Shown: positions 20,480-32,546 of the stretch, piece after piece
Layout: each line of letters begins with the position of its first letter
How positions within the stretch are numbered: position 1 is the first letter of the stretch
NCBI RefSeq assembly: GCF_001411555.2
Contig: NC_049910.1
Location: 31,157,150 to 31,221,149, forward strand
Source of the DNA: Juglans regia
Taxonomy: Eukaryota; Streptophyta; Magnoliopsida; Fagales; Juglandaceae
DNA length: 64,000 nucleotides
Direction: 5' to 3'
Translations under genes and position numbers: made by a program
The notes under the pieces: generated by a model
Databases searched by the model: none
What the model was told of the DNA's origin: nothing
What the model saw: the letters and a program-made list of their open reading frames with translations, nothing else

Positions 20480-21458
20480 CAATTGGAGGGACCAATGTGG
20501 GAAGAGGGCAATTAGTTTTAGGAATAGAGATGGGCTTCCAGTAAACTGAAGCTTCAGTAGTGCCACCAATAGTGGTACTCTGAGCATTGGCTCCTGCAAA
20601 AGTTGTAATGAGTACAAAATTATCGATAGTCAAAGTAACATATGGAGGAACAATTAGGTTGAGGATGAAAAATATACCATCTGCAACCATCTCCTGGAAA
20701 TCATCCTCTCTACTTCCAGTAAAATCCTACAGTGTTTGGCATCAATTTTATAAAACATCCAACATGGTCAAGTAATACTGCAAAAAGTATTAACATAGAT
20801 ATGGTGTACTTGTTGGTCATTATTTTCATTCCTTGCATCTGATGTACCCTCAGTACCACTTTTAGCACTGATAAGAAAATGAGAAGGGGAAAAAGGGGAG
20901 GAAGCAGCTTTTGTATTAGCAATTTGTTTGGCATTGCTTGAACTTCCATGATTATATAAAGTAGAGTATGAAGTTGATGTCCCATGTGGTGGGATCAACG
21001 GATGCTGCAAATTTGCCAACAAGAAAGATAATAAAAGACTTTACCATGTAGAAAATGTATCGTGCTACATAACCTACAATAGGAATATATTCAACTGGCT
21101 TCCCCATAGATAGGGATGGGGAGTTGGAGAAGCAACGAATGGTGGAAAAAATGAAGGCGGCATAGCTCCATAATACGCCTACATGAGAGCTCATCAATAC
21201 GCTTCTAACATGAATATCCACAATCGAAAAAATAAGCATTGCCATCACAAACCTGCATAGAGCTTAACCAGCTTGACCAATGGGGACAAGATATCGTTGG
21301 TATTTCCAGTGAACACAGATAAGAATGTTTAAAAACAAAAAATGAAATGAATAAAAAGAATAAAAATTATTAAGTGGGAAGCAGGAAGACGAGGATACCT
21401 GAATGCAAGAAGCTGGTTTAGAAGGCTTAGGAGGTCTGCTTTCTTTCCCTTTCCCCAT
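20480..21458 (-). pseudogene. G-box-binding factor (GBF/bZIP) N-terminal gene fragment
   Basis: Several exons match the MFMR region of plant GBF bZIP factors: exon 21399-21458 (MGKGKESRPPKPSKPASCIQ), exon 21253-21306 (EIPTISCPHW...SSMQ), an exon in the 21090-21180 area (AYYGAMPPSFF, then VASPTPHPYLWGSQ), an exon starting near 21003 (HPLIPPHGTSTSY), a Ser/Thr-rich exon (KSGTEGTSDARNENNDQQ), exon 20678-20726 (DDFQEMVAD) and exon 20480-20593 (GANAQSTTIGG, then KPISIPKTN). The basic region and leucine zipper that bind the G-box are missing. Introns are retained, so this is a DNA-level duplicate, not a retrocopy. The acceptor before EIPT reads TG instead of AG, and the donor after LWGSQ has lost its normal GT position. 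It continues through an intron-like gap into the FAR1 pseudogene. Confidence 0.8.
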
Positions 21459-21572
21459 CTTATTGTTTCATGAAATCCCTCCAGGTCCTTATAGGGGCTC
21501 AACCATAAAAAAATATCGCTTCTAAACAAGTGGAGAAAACATCTCGATAGACAACGGAGACAGCAAATCATA

Positions 21573-22601
21573 CTGGTGGTAAAAATATCGAATGCTTTGA
21601 GGCATGGTGAAGAACTTTAACAGATATCCCAGTGAACTTCGAATTAAGCAAAAGTTTAAGAAAATTTAACTATGAACTAGAGGTTCATCCAAAGGGTTCA
21701 AACAAAATAGATCTTTATCATTTTAAAACTGTATAAATCGACTCATAGTGACAACTCACTAATAATTTACTTGGATACATAAACAATCTTTATAATGTTC
21801 ACATATATACTAGTTTCCTACAAATTTGTTGTTGCTTTGCACTTGTACCTTTATGCCCTGAATCTTGGTCAACTTAATGAACATCAACTAACTTTTGAAG
21901 CACAAGAGCAAAAATTGCAATTAGAAATTGAAATGGAGAGTGGCTCATATGGCTGAACCCACATAGTTTCGTGTGGTTTACCTTTAGAGCATTTGTAACC
22001 ATTCTATGCAACTTCAATGCTGAGTTAGATAACAATAGGGTTGCTCTCCTCAAATTGCCTCAAAAATTTTAAAAATGGGAGCCAAAACGGGTTGGTGCCT
22101 TGATTCTCTATAAATTTGTTATATAATATGGATAGCAATTTAAGCTTCAAGTTCCTCACCTAGATCGCCAAAGAAAGAAATAACAGAGGCTTATATGGGG
22201 GCATTGATTGCTAAGCACCTCATGGTAATATTTTATTAGAAGGCAAGTAGGTTTCTTTACTGTAACTGCAGATGCAATCACTTGCTTTAACGATATATCA
22301 AGGTGTCAATACTTTGGTAAAGTTATCATTGTCATTTTGTGAGTAGAGAATAAGAAAAACATCCACTGATTCATCTCGCTTGAGATGAATATTTGAATTG
22401 TAAGTCTGTATTAAGAGTTTTCACATCATAGTTATCACAACAAATATATGGATATATGACGCCGGGAATCCGAATGATTTCAGGAAAGCTTAAATTGACC
22501 TTATTTTACTGGGTATTTTGCTTACACCTACACAAAGAAGTCTTGGAACTCTCAAGTTTGTTTCCCAGCCAACCCACCAACAAGATTCACAAACAAAGAT
22601 C

Positions 22602-22644
<43 letters not shown>

Positions 22645-22760
22645 ACCGAGATAGCGGAAGAACTTCAAACGGCGTCCGCCGTCCGGTGCTTGTAGAAGGC
22701 TATTTGAGTAGTGCTTGTAGAATTATCAAGAGAAAGGAGGCGACGTGATTTGAGGAAGGA
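21573..22760 (-). promoter_or_regulatory. Probable GBF 5' UTR, leader intron and promoter remnant
   Basis: On the minus strand a non-coding exon appears to end with CTATCTCG|GTAAAC near 22645. A leader intron of about 1.07 kb ends with ACCACCAG near 21573, followed by untranslated sequence before the Met at 21458. A (GA)n run at about 22602-22640 lies just inside the intron. A long 5' leader intron fits plant GBF genes, but the assignment is inference. Confidence 0.45.
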
Positions 22761-22867
22761 AATTTAGGACTTGGTGAGCGGGAGAGAATGGAGGAATTTT
22801 GGGTGGGAGGGCTTCGTTTTTGGATTTTGAGAGGAGGTTTGTAGACGAAGATGTATAGATTAAAGTT

Positions 22868-22995
22868 AAAAGTTGAATAAATATTATTTTTATATTATTT
22901 TTATTTTAACATTTAAAAAATTAAATTTATTTATTATATTTTACGTGGAAATTTAAAAAAGTTATAATAATTAAATTAGATGAGATTAGATAAGA
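22868..22995. mobile_element. Tourist-like MITE fragment
   Basis: TTAAAGTTAAAAGTTGAATA and AGATGAGATTAGATAAGATG match the family complete at 54356-54715, in opposite orientation. Only part is present. Confidence 0.5.
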
Positions 22996-23209
22996 TGCTA
23001 TCTCAATACAAATAAGGCCAGTAAAAAATGTCTTTTTTTTAGTTGTTGACGTGGCATAAGCTAACTGGTATACGTGGGCCCAAGTATGTCCTCTCACCCA
23101 TGGAACCTCAAAAGTCCACACTCGCAGGTGGGTGGGGGGGGGGAAGAGAGAGAGAGAGAGAGAGAGGGAGGGTGTGTGAAGAGAGAGAGAAACTACCGAT
23201 GTTTGGAGA

Positions 23210-23973
23210 TGGTGAGAATTATTCCTGGAAGGAGTTTAATCATTTCCCCTTTCGGGGCCGCTGGACCATATCATGGGCTTAAGCCCAAGCTTAACTCAAT
23301 AAGTCCTGAGTCGAGGAGTTGGCTCACTAAGATCCTGTTTGGAACTTAGAATGAATTGAAATCAATTCAGTTCAGTCTAATTTTAAATTGAGTCTAACAT
23401 CTAAACACTCAAATCTCAAATTACTAAACTAATCTCAACTCAAAACTTCTTTACACGTGGGACCTATAAATTTTTTCAACTCAACACCTCTTTACATGCA
23501 GAACCCACAACCTTTTTCAACTTTCCAAAAAAAAATATCTAAATTCATCTTAACATCCAAACACATCTAAACTCATCTTAGGTTAGCCCCACAAAATTCA
23601 CTCCAACATATCAACTCACTACTATTCATAAAGAACTCAACTCATCTCAACATCTAAACGAGACCTAAAAGGATACAGTGATAACTACCCAAGAATCTCG
23701 GGAGAGTGGTTATCAGTTTATCAAAAGCAAGTGAAACTCCCGTAACTTGAATTTCAAATTATGAGTTAGACGGTTACCACATCAAACAGAAGACACTATG
23801 AATTCTATTTATACCACTTAGGTATGACCACGAGAGCCATATTCTGCTCCCTAAGTAATCTCTATTATTTTACTGACTTAGGCATTAGAGTCATTCCCAC
23901 GAACTCCACAAGCCCTATCTCTCTTTGGTTGTAGGTGATTGCGTGTATAGAGCTGTGAAACACATCCATAATA
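23210..23973 (+). repeat. 5' LTR of the Tat element
   Basis: Matches 38767-39211 over shared landmarks such as ATCATGGGC, AAGCCCAAGCTTAACTCAAT and CTCTCTTTGGTTG. It is longer than the 3' LTR because a MITE sits inside it. It ends in ATA where the 3' copy ends in ACA. Confidence 0.85.
23331..23665. mobile_element. Tourist-like MITE inside the 5' LTR
   Basis: A 335-bp insertion flanked by TAA (23328-23330 and 23666-23668), with ends GATCCTGTTTGG and CATCTAAACGAGACC. The 3' LTR lacks it at the matching place (GGCCCATCGAAAGG near 38887), proving insertion after the retrotransposon integrated. Confidence 0.8.
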
Positions 23974-25087
23974 GTTGGCACCGTCTGTGGAATCCTTATT
24001 CTACAACCAGCGTGTTTTTCACATGTCCTTTACCACCCCATCCCAAACGACCAAGGATCAAGAGGCATCATCCTAAAACATGGAAGGAAGACTTGCAGAG
24101 ATGGAGGCAATTGTGAAAAAGCTCACTATTGAAGTCGAATTGCTTCGAAGGGAAAACTTCAAGGCAAGGAATAGACCGTCGAGGGAGGATACAACGCCTA
24201 GCCAAGCTGACAGGGTCGAGACGGAAGCACAGAGAGCAGGAAAACATCCCCATGAAAAGGAGGAGACAAGTAAAATACATCATGGCCTGCGTAGCCTGGT
24301 GGATAAATACAAAAAAATGGCCAAGAAAATAGAGGCATCTTCCTCGGTCGACCAATTGCTGACCAGCACCAATTTGCCGTATAATGTAGAGATCATGGTA
24401 GTGTCACTCCTGCCAAAATTCAAAGTTCCTGTGAGACATGTAAGACCCAGCCCACTGTCAAGCCCAAGCCCATGAGACAACTCCAGATTTTAACGTCGTG
24501 CAGTGTTCACACCTACCTTCCATTTTCATGCATGCCGTTCATCCATCTTTCCTCTAGGTTTTTTTCTCTTTACCATAAATATCTTATATAAATGTGTTAA
24601 GCATCCTCAACTTAGATTCAGTGCCGCTGCCCTCTCTTCACACTTTCAGCCATCTAAACTTATCTGAGTCTCCACCCCCATCGTGAACCTCAGTACAGAC
24701 CACAACCAGCCACCACCTTCTCCATAAAACACCAACCGAAGGGCTCGGTTTGCATCCAGTAAACCGCCGCACCTAAAGCCAATCCACTTGCTGTAACTCC
24801 ACCAAACACAGTTCGTGCCAGTACCTTCGCCTCTCAAAGTCCAGCACTCAAGATGTGCACCACCACCCTCTCTGTGTAAACACCACCTTTGTTGCACCAT
24901 CAAAAAACAGAGCACCAACCCAGCCAACAAGTCGCTACTCCCCCGGACCCAGTCCATGCGGAACCTCAGCCACACGAAGCCACCTCTCAACACCTCCGTA
25001 GCCTCCATTACAAACCCCAAAAATCCCCTATTTTAACTGTCCAAAACAGAGCAACCTTCAGCCGCTGTAATCACCCCCCACCGAGAG

Positions 25088-28000
25088 TGTAACGCCCCAA
25101 ACCCGGGTGGCTTGGAGAATTACTACTTGTCACTCATAATTATGTCTCCCAACACATTCGAAGAATAATCTCCAAAAACTTCATAAATGAAATCAATCTC
25201 AAATCTTCTCAATGATCTCATTACAAACTCCACACAATCTTTAATACAATAATAATAAATCAAAGGGGTCTATAACCTCCCGGTAGTCATAACAACCCAA
25301 CCAATAATTTCATAAATCTCACTGAAACCCAAGATATTACTAAAACTCAAAGAGATTAAAACTAAGAACACCAGAAGTCCTTCTTCTACCAACATCTCCT
25401 CAGCTTAAACACAAACAGCAATCTAATCCAGGTCCTCATTTGGACTCTCCACATCATCTGAAAAATGAGCGATATTGAGAATATGAAAAGTTTTGCATTT
25501 ATTTGAAAAGATATTCTGGCTTTCGTGTTCAGTGTGTGTAAACTGTCTGATTATGTTTTGATACTCTGTATTATTTTGATATAACATCTGAAAACCTTTG
25601 GCATGGTGTACTGGTTTTCGTATCTGACTCTGTCTCTGCTTTGCTCTGCTCTGCTCTGTTATGCTCTGCTCTGTTTGGGTTGGTACCAACTTCTCTGTCT
25701 CTGAGTGCACCCACTTTGGAAACAAAGTGGTTTTATTGTGGTCTTTCCTGTGTGCACACTCGGGGCTCCGAGAAGAATAAAGGAAAGATTTCACCTCTGT
25801 CTAAATGAAATCAATCTCAAATCTTCTCAAATCTTCAAAAAAGAAATTTAACACCCCGTATTTTAGTGTATTTTTTTTTAATTGAAAGATTATTTGTTAT
25901 TAATTTAAAATTTATTCTCTTGTTTTTAAAAAAAAAAAAATTATTTTTGAAGTGCTTTCTTTAAATTAATTATTATTATGTGTTTAAATTTCTTCTCGAA
26001 TTAAATTAACTTGTTGTTGGGTTTAATTATTTATTTTTTTATTTTAATCACTGCGTTTGAATTATTTTATTTCACTTGCTGTTTTAAAATCATTTCCGTT
26101 GGATCATTTTTGTGACCCAAAATGTGAAGATTGGATATCATTTCTTTCTCTACATTTTTCTCTTTCCTCTTTTCTTTTTCTTCCTTTTTCTTTTTTTTTT
26201 TTCCTTCTCCTGGCTGGTTCCCGCGCGCCGCAAACCCCCTCCCTCTCTCCGTCTGATTCTTCCTTCGCCCCTAGCGCCGCCGTGCGCCGGCAGTGGTCGT
26301 CACCGCCCGGCTTCCCAGCACCCCCACCCACCGGCGACCTCCCCCTCCGATTTCCAGCCCCAGCCGCGCCACTGTTAGCCTCCACGCACCACACGAAGCC
26401 GCGGCATTCCTTGCACCGCTGCGCCGCCGTCGCGCCACCTCCGGCCACCATCTTCTCACCACATCATCCTCGACCTCCTAGCAACCCAATGGACCCAACC
26501 CCACCTCCGATCTGTCACCGGTGAAGCCCCACCATCAACATTTCCGTTTTGGGTGTTTTTGCACTTCAACCGCCTTTTTCGCCGCCACCCACGGCCAACC
26601 ACCACCACCACTAGCCTCACCGCCATCTCTTAGCCCTACCCTATCAATCTCGGGTCTTCGTTTGCACCCGTTCAAAAGTGGGTTTTTGAGACCCACGGCC
26701 ACAGTGCATTTGGCACTGTTTTGTTGCTGCGTTGCCGCTTCTAGCACCTCCGTGATCTTTCAAAAATTATATTATAGCATTGTAAGTATTTTTTTTTCCA
26801 AAGAACTTTTGAGATTTAAATGTATTTCTGCGCTAATTCATATTTACTGTGAAGTTTTTGGTTGTGCCGGACTGAGTCTGAGGAGTAAGGGGGGGTCAAT
26901 TGGATTGATGGTTGAGAGAATATTTAGAGGGGAATTAATTTTCTTTGTCGAGTGCAGTTTAATTTTTGGAGGTATTAGTTTATATTTTCTGTTATGGAGT
27001 TGTGAATGGGAAGAAGTGTGCTTTGTTTAGTGTTGGTTAAATTGTTAGTAATTGTTTGGGACTGCGAACTGTTGGAATAAGTGTGAGTTATTGGAATTTG
27101 AATTGGCATTGGTCTTGATGCTTGTATTGGACAATACTGAGATTGGTATAGAATATTTTGGGTCGAAGTGAGGGCTGTCTGGATTGTTATTTGGCTGTTG
27201 GAGTTTGATTAAACTTGCTGAATTATTATCTAGAGTTTGGGTCTTGAGTTATCTAAGATCAATTTTGTGTTGTTGGACTTTAATATTTAGTTTATATTAT
27301 TTTTATGAATAGGTAACGAGATGGATAGAGACTGTATTCAAGTCATAGATAATGCGCTGCAGGAGTCAGGTAAGCGGGGTTCCTATGCTGGGTTTTATAC
27401 AAGCTAATAAGACTGAGGTTGATTTTATGAAAACTTGCATAATTTGTGTTGTGTTGGGAACTTATGAAAACAAAGATCAACCTCGGTCACTTATCTGCAT
27501 TATTCATGAAATCCGTGTGAAAAAGGAAAATTATATTCTGACATGCATTGTGTAGACATGAGCTAAATTTTGTCATGTGGTTTCTGAAATCTGGAAAAAG
27601 AGCGATATTGGGAATATGAAAAGTTGTGCATTTATTTGTTCTGACTTTTGTGTTCAGCGTGTGTAAACTGTTCTGATTCTGTTTTGGTACTCTGTAAATT
27701 TTTGATATAATATCTGAAAACCTTTGGCATGGTGTACTGGTTTTGGTATCTGACTCTGTCTCTGCTTTGCTCTGCTCTGCTCTGTTATGCTCTGCTCTGT
27801 TTGGGTTGGTACCAACTTCTCTGTCTCTGAGTGCACCCACTTTGGAAACAAAGTGGTTTTATTGTGGTCTTTCCTGTGTGCACACTCGGGGCTCCGAGAA
27901 GAATAAAGGAAAGATTTCACCTCTGTCTCTGCCTGGTTTGGCCACCGGGGTTAGCACAACCCTACCACGGGGGTGAAACATGGTCTCTGCTCTGTTTGAT

Positions 28001-28397
28001 GCTCTGTTTTGATCTGATGATGATACTCAGTTTATGTTATGCCAAAGCACTAAGGGTTTTACTTGTCTTAAAACCATCGCTCTGTTACTTTTGAAAATAT
28101 GTTATGTTCTGCATGTTAACTCTGGAAAATATTTTGTTCTGCATGTTCTACTTTGTAAATGCTCATGTTTGCACGCTAGCATATGATTTCTGCTTACTGA
28201 GTTGTTGATAACTCACCCCCTATCATTATAATATTTTTCAGATGATGTGGAGAGTCCAAATGAGGACCTGGATTAGATTGCTGTTTGTGTTTAAGCTGAG
28301 GAGATGTTGGTAGAAGAAGGACTTCTGGTGTTCTTAGTTTTAATCTCTTTGAGTTTTAGTAATAATTCTCCAAGCCACCCGGGTTTGGGGCGTTACA
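25088..28397. mobile_element. Scrambled LTR-derived insertion with inverted ends
   Basis: Begins TGTAACGCCCCAAACCCGGG, ends with the reverse complement, and is flanked by GAGAG (25083-25087 and 28398-28402). Segments: 25088-25467 is the reverse complement of the LTR 3' end (compare 28232-28397, which lacks about 215 bases present in the left arm). 25468-25803 is a direct copy of 27597-27930. 25804-25835 repeats inverted text seen at 25184-25215. From about 25850 (TTAACACCCCGTATTTTAG) to 28397 it reads as one LTR of about 2.55 kb in plus orientation. The minus-strand open frames here (25423-25794, 27654-27920) are repeat by-products, not genes. Confidence 0.75.
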
Positions 28398-28552
28398 GAG
28401 AGCTTCACCGCGCTGTGCCTCCACAGAAACTACCGACGAGGACTTCCCATCACCCCGGTCAGCCGCACGCTGCCTCAGTTTTCCCACGGTAAGCTCACGC
28501 CACTTCAGGTTGATGGTCCTTTCCTTTCGGTCTCTCTCTCATTCACTCACCG

Positions 28553-28553
<1 letters not shown>

Positions 28554-28580
<27 letters not shown>
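28554..28580. repeat. (TC)n microsatellite
   Basis: About 13 units in the GC-rich part of the solo-LTR-like insertion. Confidence 0.9.
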
Positions 28581-28585
<5 letters not shown>

Positions 28586-28748
28586 GACGCCATCGAAGAC
28601 ATCACCACCACCTCAGCCCAGCTTCCGTCGCACTTCCACGGTGCCACTGCGTCGATCCTTCATGGGTGAGTTTTTGTCGCCACTCCCATTGAGCCTCTGT
28701 GTGTTTATTTTTGTTAGTTGTTGTTAGTGGTTTAAATAGAAAACAGAT

Positions 28749-28749
<1 letters not shown>

Positions 28750-28785
<36 letters not shown>
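28750..28785. repeat. (TA)n microsatellite
   Basis: About 18 units of TA in the solo-LTR-like insertion. Confidence 0.9.
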
Positions 28786-28789
<4 letters not shown>

Positions 28790-31700
28790 CGGTGAACCCA
28801 GTAGGATGAAGAGGGTGTTTCGATTTTTACCTTTTTACCCCTTAAAGTATGGCTCCAGATTTATTTGTTTTGGGTATTTAGTTTAAAGAGTTTATATTAT
28901 GTACTTTGGGTTTGAAATCATGAGTTTATTACGTGGGTGACAGAGTATGTTTTTATTTATTTATTTGAATGTAGGCGTGTGTATATATATTGTTAAGTTA
29001 GTTTTTGTAAGAGACTGATATTTTTTTTAGCGGAATATTTTTACGGAAATACTGATGAATTCTTGAAGTGATCGGTAAGTACGAATCCCATTTTGAATCA
29101 TTTTAAAAGAATATTTTTGATTTAAACAAAAGTATGATTTTCTATTTATGAAGATTTCAATATAGTTATGTTATTTGGTTTTATAAATTACAGTAAGACT
29201 TCAATCGTAAATAAGTTAGAATTTAATGTTTTAATTGGAGTTAGTAAGTTGGATATTACTGAGTTTAGAAAGTGATGTTGGTATTTTAGGAATAATGTGA
29301 ATTTCAAATTTTGAGGAATTAAAAATAGATTATTTTAGAAGTTTAGGCTTGAATATCGAAATACAAGATTGATTGGAAATTTACGTGATTACCTTATAGG
29401 TGACGATTAATCTGGTTCGACATTGTTGAGGAAATTTTCGAAAAGCTAAGAGTCCAGGTAAGCGGGGTTCCTATGCTAGATTTGCATAAAAAGAAATGAG
29501 CTAAGGTTGGTTTGTAAAAAAAAAATGTGCATGTTGTTTTAAAAAGAAAATGTGAAAAACAATCTCAGTATATGTTTTGCATTCACTCATGAGATATGTA
29601 TGAAAGAGAAAATAAATTTTTTTGATATGAATAGTGTAGACGAGCAATATTTGACATGTTTCAAAAATATGCAAAAGAGTGAATATGATATCATTGAGAT
29701 TTTTATGCATGTGATATGAAATGATTTGGATCTGTTTTTTTTTATCAAATAGAAATGATATGAATATGTTTCACACGTGTTTTGATATGATATGGATATG
29801 ATAAAACTTTGGCATACTTATCTGTTCTGAATCTGATTCTGAATATGGTTCTGATATGATGATACTGGTTCACGTGATATGGTTGGTACCAACATAATAT
29901 GATATGATATGAGTGCACCCACTTTGGAAACAAAGTAGTCTTTTTACGTGTTCTTTCCTGTGTGCACACTCGGGGCTCCGAGATTGAAAAATGAGAAGTT
30001 CACCATATGACACTGTCTGGTTTGGCCACCGGGGATAGCACAACCCTACCATGAGGGTTAAACATGGTATATGATATAATATGATATGATAAGATGAAGA
30101 TGTTCAGTTATGTTATGCCAAAGTGGTTTTTGAATATGAAAATGGTTTATGAGTATAAAAAGATTTAATAGTCGCTCTAATTTTTCTGATAACACGTTTT
30201 GAGATGTGCATATGAAAATGAAATGTTTTATTTCTGCATACCAAACTTTCTAAAAATTGCTAATGTTTACATACTAGTATATGTTATCTACTTACTGAGT
30301 TGTGGATAACTCACCTCCTTATCTTCATATATTTTCATATGACATTGATTTTCCAATTGGGGGTCTGGATTAGAAATTGGAGCTTGACTAGACATAGATA
30401 GAAGGTCGAGTCCCATTGTTAGTAGAAGGGTATAACTTGAGTATTTGAAGTACTTTGAGTTGTTTGGACCTATTGAGATTTAAAGATGTATCATTTTATT
30501 TTGTTGAGATGTTTGAAAAATTGTGGACCCCTTTGGTTTATGTTATTTTGTAATGATGAGTTATGGAGTTTGTATTATGGTTATTTGGAAATATGAGATT
30601 GTATTATTTATGAAGTCTTTGGAGTTTTAGGTGCTTGGAGAGACAGGTTTGTAAGTGACAGGTAGTAATTCTCCGACCCTTCCGGGTACGGGGCGTCACA
30701 AGACATGTATGACGGGTCCAATGACCCCGTGGAACATCTGGAGACCTATAAAGCTCATGTAGGGCTTTCCCTTTGACCTTGAAGGGAATGGCCCGAGGAT
30801 GGTTTGGAGCGCTGCAGTTGAGTTCCATTGACAGTTTTGAGGAATTAGGTCGACAATTCCTAACTCAATTTATGACAAGCCGCAGGCGAAAGAGGTATAC
30901 AGCCTACCTACTGACCATGAAACAAAGGGAAGACGAAAGTTTGAAAGCGTATTTGGTGCAATTCAATAGGGAAAGGATAACAGCTAACGACCAAGATGAG
31001 AAAATCATGATGGCAGCTTTGCTCGGGCGAGAGTTCATTAGACAATTTTGTCAATGCTGAAGATACACTGCTAGCCCTAACGACAAGAATGGAAGGAGGA
31101 ACGGGCAGTAAAAGGGGGGTCAAAGTGAGATCGAGAGGGACGCCCGAAAGCGAGGAGAGGCCAACACGAAGGAAGGTGAAAAGCTTCGACTCACACAAGG
31201 CGCCACAATGGCCCTCATGTGCACTACTCCAGTGTGCATGTCCAAGACAAAGCCAAAGAAGCCCAATGTGGTGAAAAGTAGGGCCGCCAATCCTCGAAGT
31301 TCTGTACATATCACAATGCAAACGGCCACAGGACTGAGGATTTCCATAAAAAAAAAAAAAAAGTGAAGAAATAAGGGGCAATGACGAGCTTGAGCGCATT
31401 GTCGCCTCGAATGCTACTCCACCACGGCGTCTAGGCGACAGGAGGCAAGAGTGCAGACGCCAACAAAGTGAAAGCCCAAAAAGAAAAGGCTCACCGAGAA
31501 ATGGGAAGAGGTCCCAAGAATCATGAGACCAACCCCCTAGGTGGGACGCAGACCGATGGAACTTGCCTTTAGGCGAGATACACACGATCACAAGGGTGGT
31601 CCCACTTCCTCAGGATGAAAATCGTACGCCAGGTGGGCAAGGAAGGAAGAAGTCTACATTGTAGGGAGACCAATCAAACAACCATAGATACAGGTTTCAC

Positions 31701-31864
31701 CCGCTATCACCTTTGATGAAGACGACTACAGGGGTAGTCTACCCACATGACGATGTATTGGTCGTGACAATGTTAGTAGCAAATTATACTACACAGAGGA
31801 TACTAATTAACAATAGAAGTTCGTATGAATAAGTTTAGATCAACAGCGTCCAGCGCCGACTACC

Positions 31865-32086
31865 TTGAAAGGGTTCACTAGGGAGGCAGTGCAGCCTATG
31901 GGGTCTATCACATTGCCAGTATCGGTAGGGGCAAACCCTCACATTACCACCACCATGACGGAGTTTCTCATTGTGAGAACACGATCAGCTTTCAATGCTA
32001 TCATTGGTCGGCCTACACGAAAAGCCATGAGGGCGATCACCTCCACCTTCCTTATAAAAAATAGGGATACAAGAAGTTCGTGGTGA
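31865..32086 (+). pseudogene. Tat aspartic protease remnant
   Basis: LKGFTREAVQPMGSITLPVS-type sequence followed by FNAIIGRPTRKAMRAITSTF matches the retropepsin C-terminal half of Tat elements. The active-site DSG part upstream is not in this frame, and the rest is decayed. A run of about 15 C at 32189-32204 follows. Confidence 0.7.
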
Positions 32087-32546
32087 GTAGATACTCGCTC
32101 GAGAGTGTTATGTACAAGAACTCAGATAAGGAAAAAGATAGGTGAAGAATGTTAAGCCCCATTCGAGAGAAGCAGTGCGATAATCCGCCCCCCCCCCCCC
32201 CACCCTCGGCCGCTGGCAAAAGCACTTATGAGTAGATGAGGGATGAGATTGCTCTGAAGCAGGGAGAAGTTGATGAGCCTTTGGAGCTCATCTTTCTCGA
32301 CTAGCCAAACCGGAGAACACTGTGAAGAATGGGACCAAGATGGCGAGCTAAGAAAGGCAACAGCTGAAACAGCTCCTCACCAAGCATAAGGATGTCTGTG
32401 CATGGAGTCATGGAGACATTTCCAGGATTGGCGAGGAGGTTATAGAGCATTGGTTGAACGTTAGCCCAAGCGCGCAACCAATCAAGCAAAAGAAAAAGAG
32501 TTTTAGCTCTAAGAAGTATAAGGCGATTGCATAGGAGGTAGACCGA

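Larger units (their letters stand above)
24439..30700 (+). mobile_element. Solo-LTR-like insertion in Tat gag (with its own nested insertion)
   Basis: Begins TGTAAGACCCAG, ends GGGGCGTCACA, and is flanked by the 5-bp direct repeat AGACA (24434-24438 and 30701-30705). This restores the gag frame junction exactly. Without the inner insertion (25088-28397) it is about 2.95 kb. It has LTR landmarks GTAAGCGGGGTTCCTATGCT (about 29459), GAGTGCACCCACTTTGGAAA (29910) and GTGTGCACACTCGGGGCTCC. There are no pol genes, so it is best read as a solo LTR of a family with very long LTRs. Confidence 0.8.
24080..31075 (+). pseudogene. Tat gag, split by nested insertion and frameshifted
   Basis: The N-terminal part at 24080-24433 reads MEGRLAEMEAIVKKLTIEVE (coiled-coil-like) up to PKFKVP. 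It resumes at 30706 with YDGSNDPVEHLETYKAH and, in another frame, LKGMARGWFGALQLSSIDSF, the conserved capsid block. The 6.3-kb insertion 24439-30700 lies between. A small deletion after KAH shifts the frame. Further downstream to about 31600 only decayed basic, Arg/Lys-rich remnants remain. Confidence 0.8.

Noticed and set aside
26104..26747. GC-rich open frames rich in Pro, Arg and Ala on both strands
   Set aside because: They lie within the GC-rich part of an LTR and show no domain; composition alone explains them.
25423..27920. Repeated minus-strand frame starting MKSFLYSSRSPECAHRKDHN at two places
   Set aside because: Both lie in direct copies of a non-coding LTR segment and read opposite to the LTR; commonly mistaken for hypothetical proteins.
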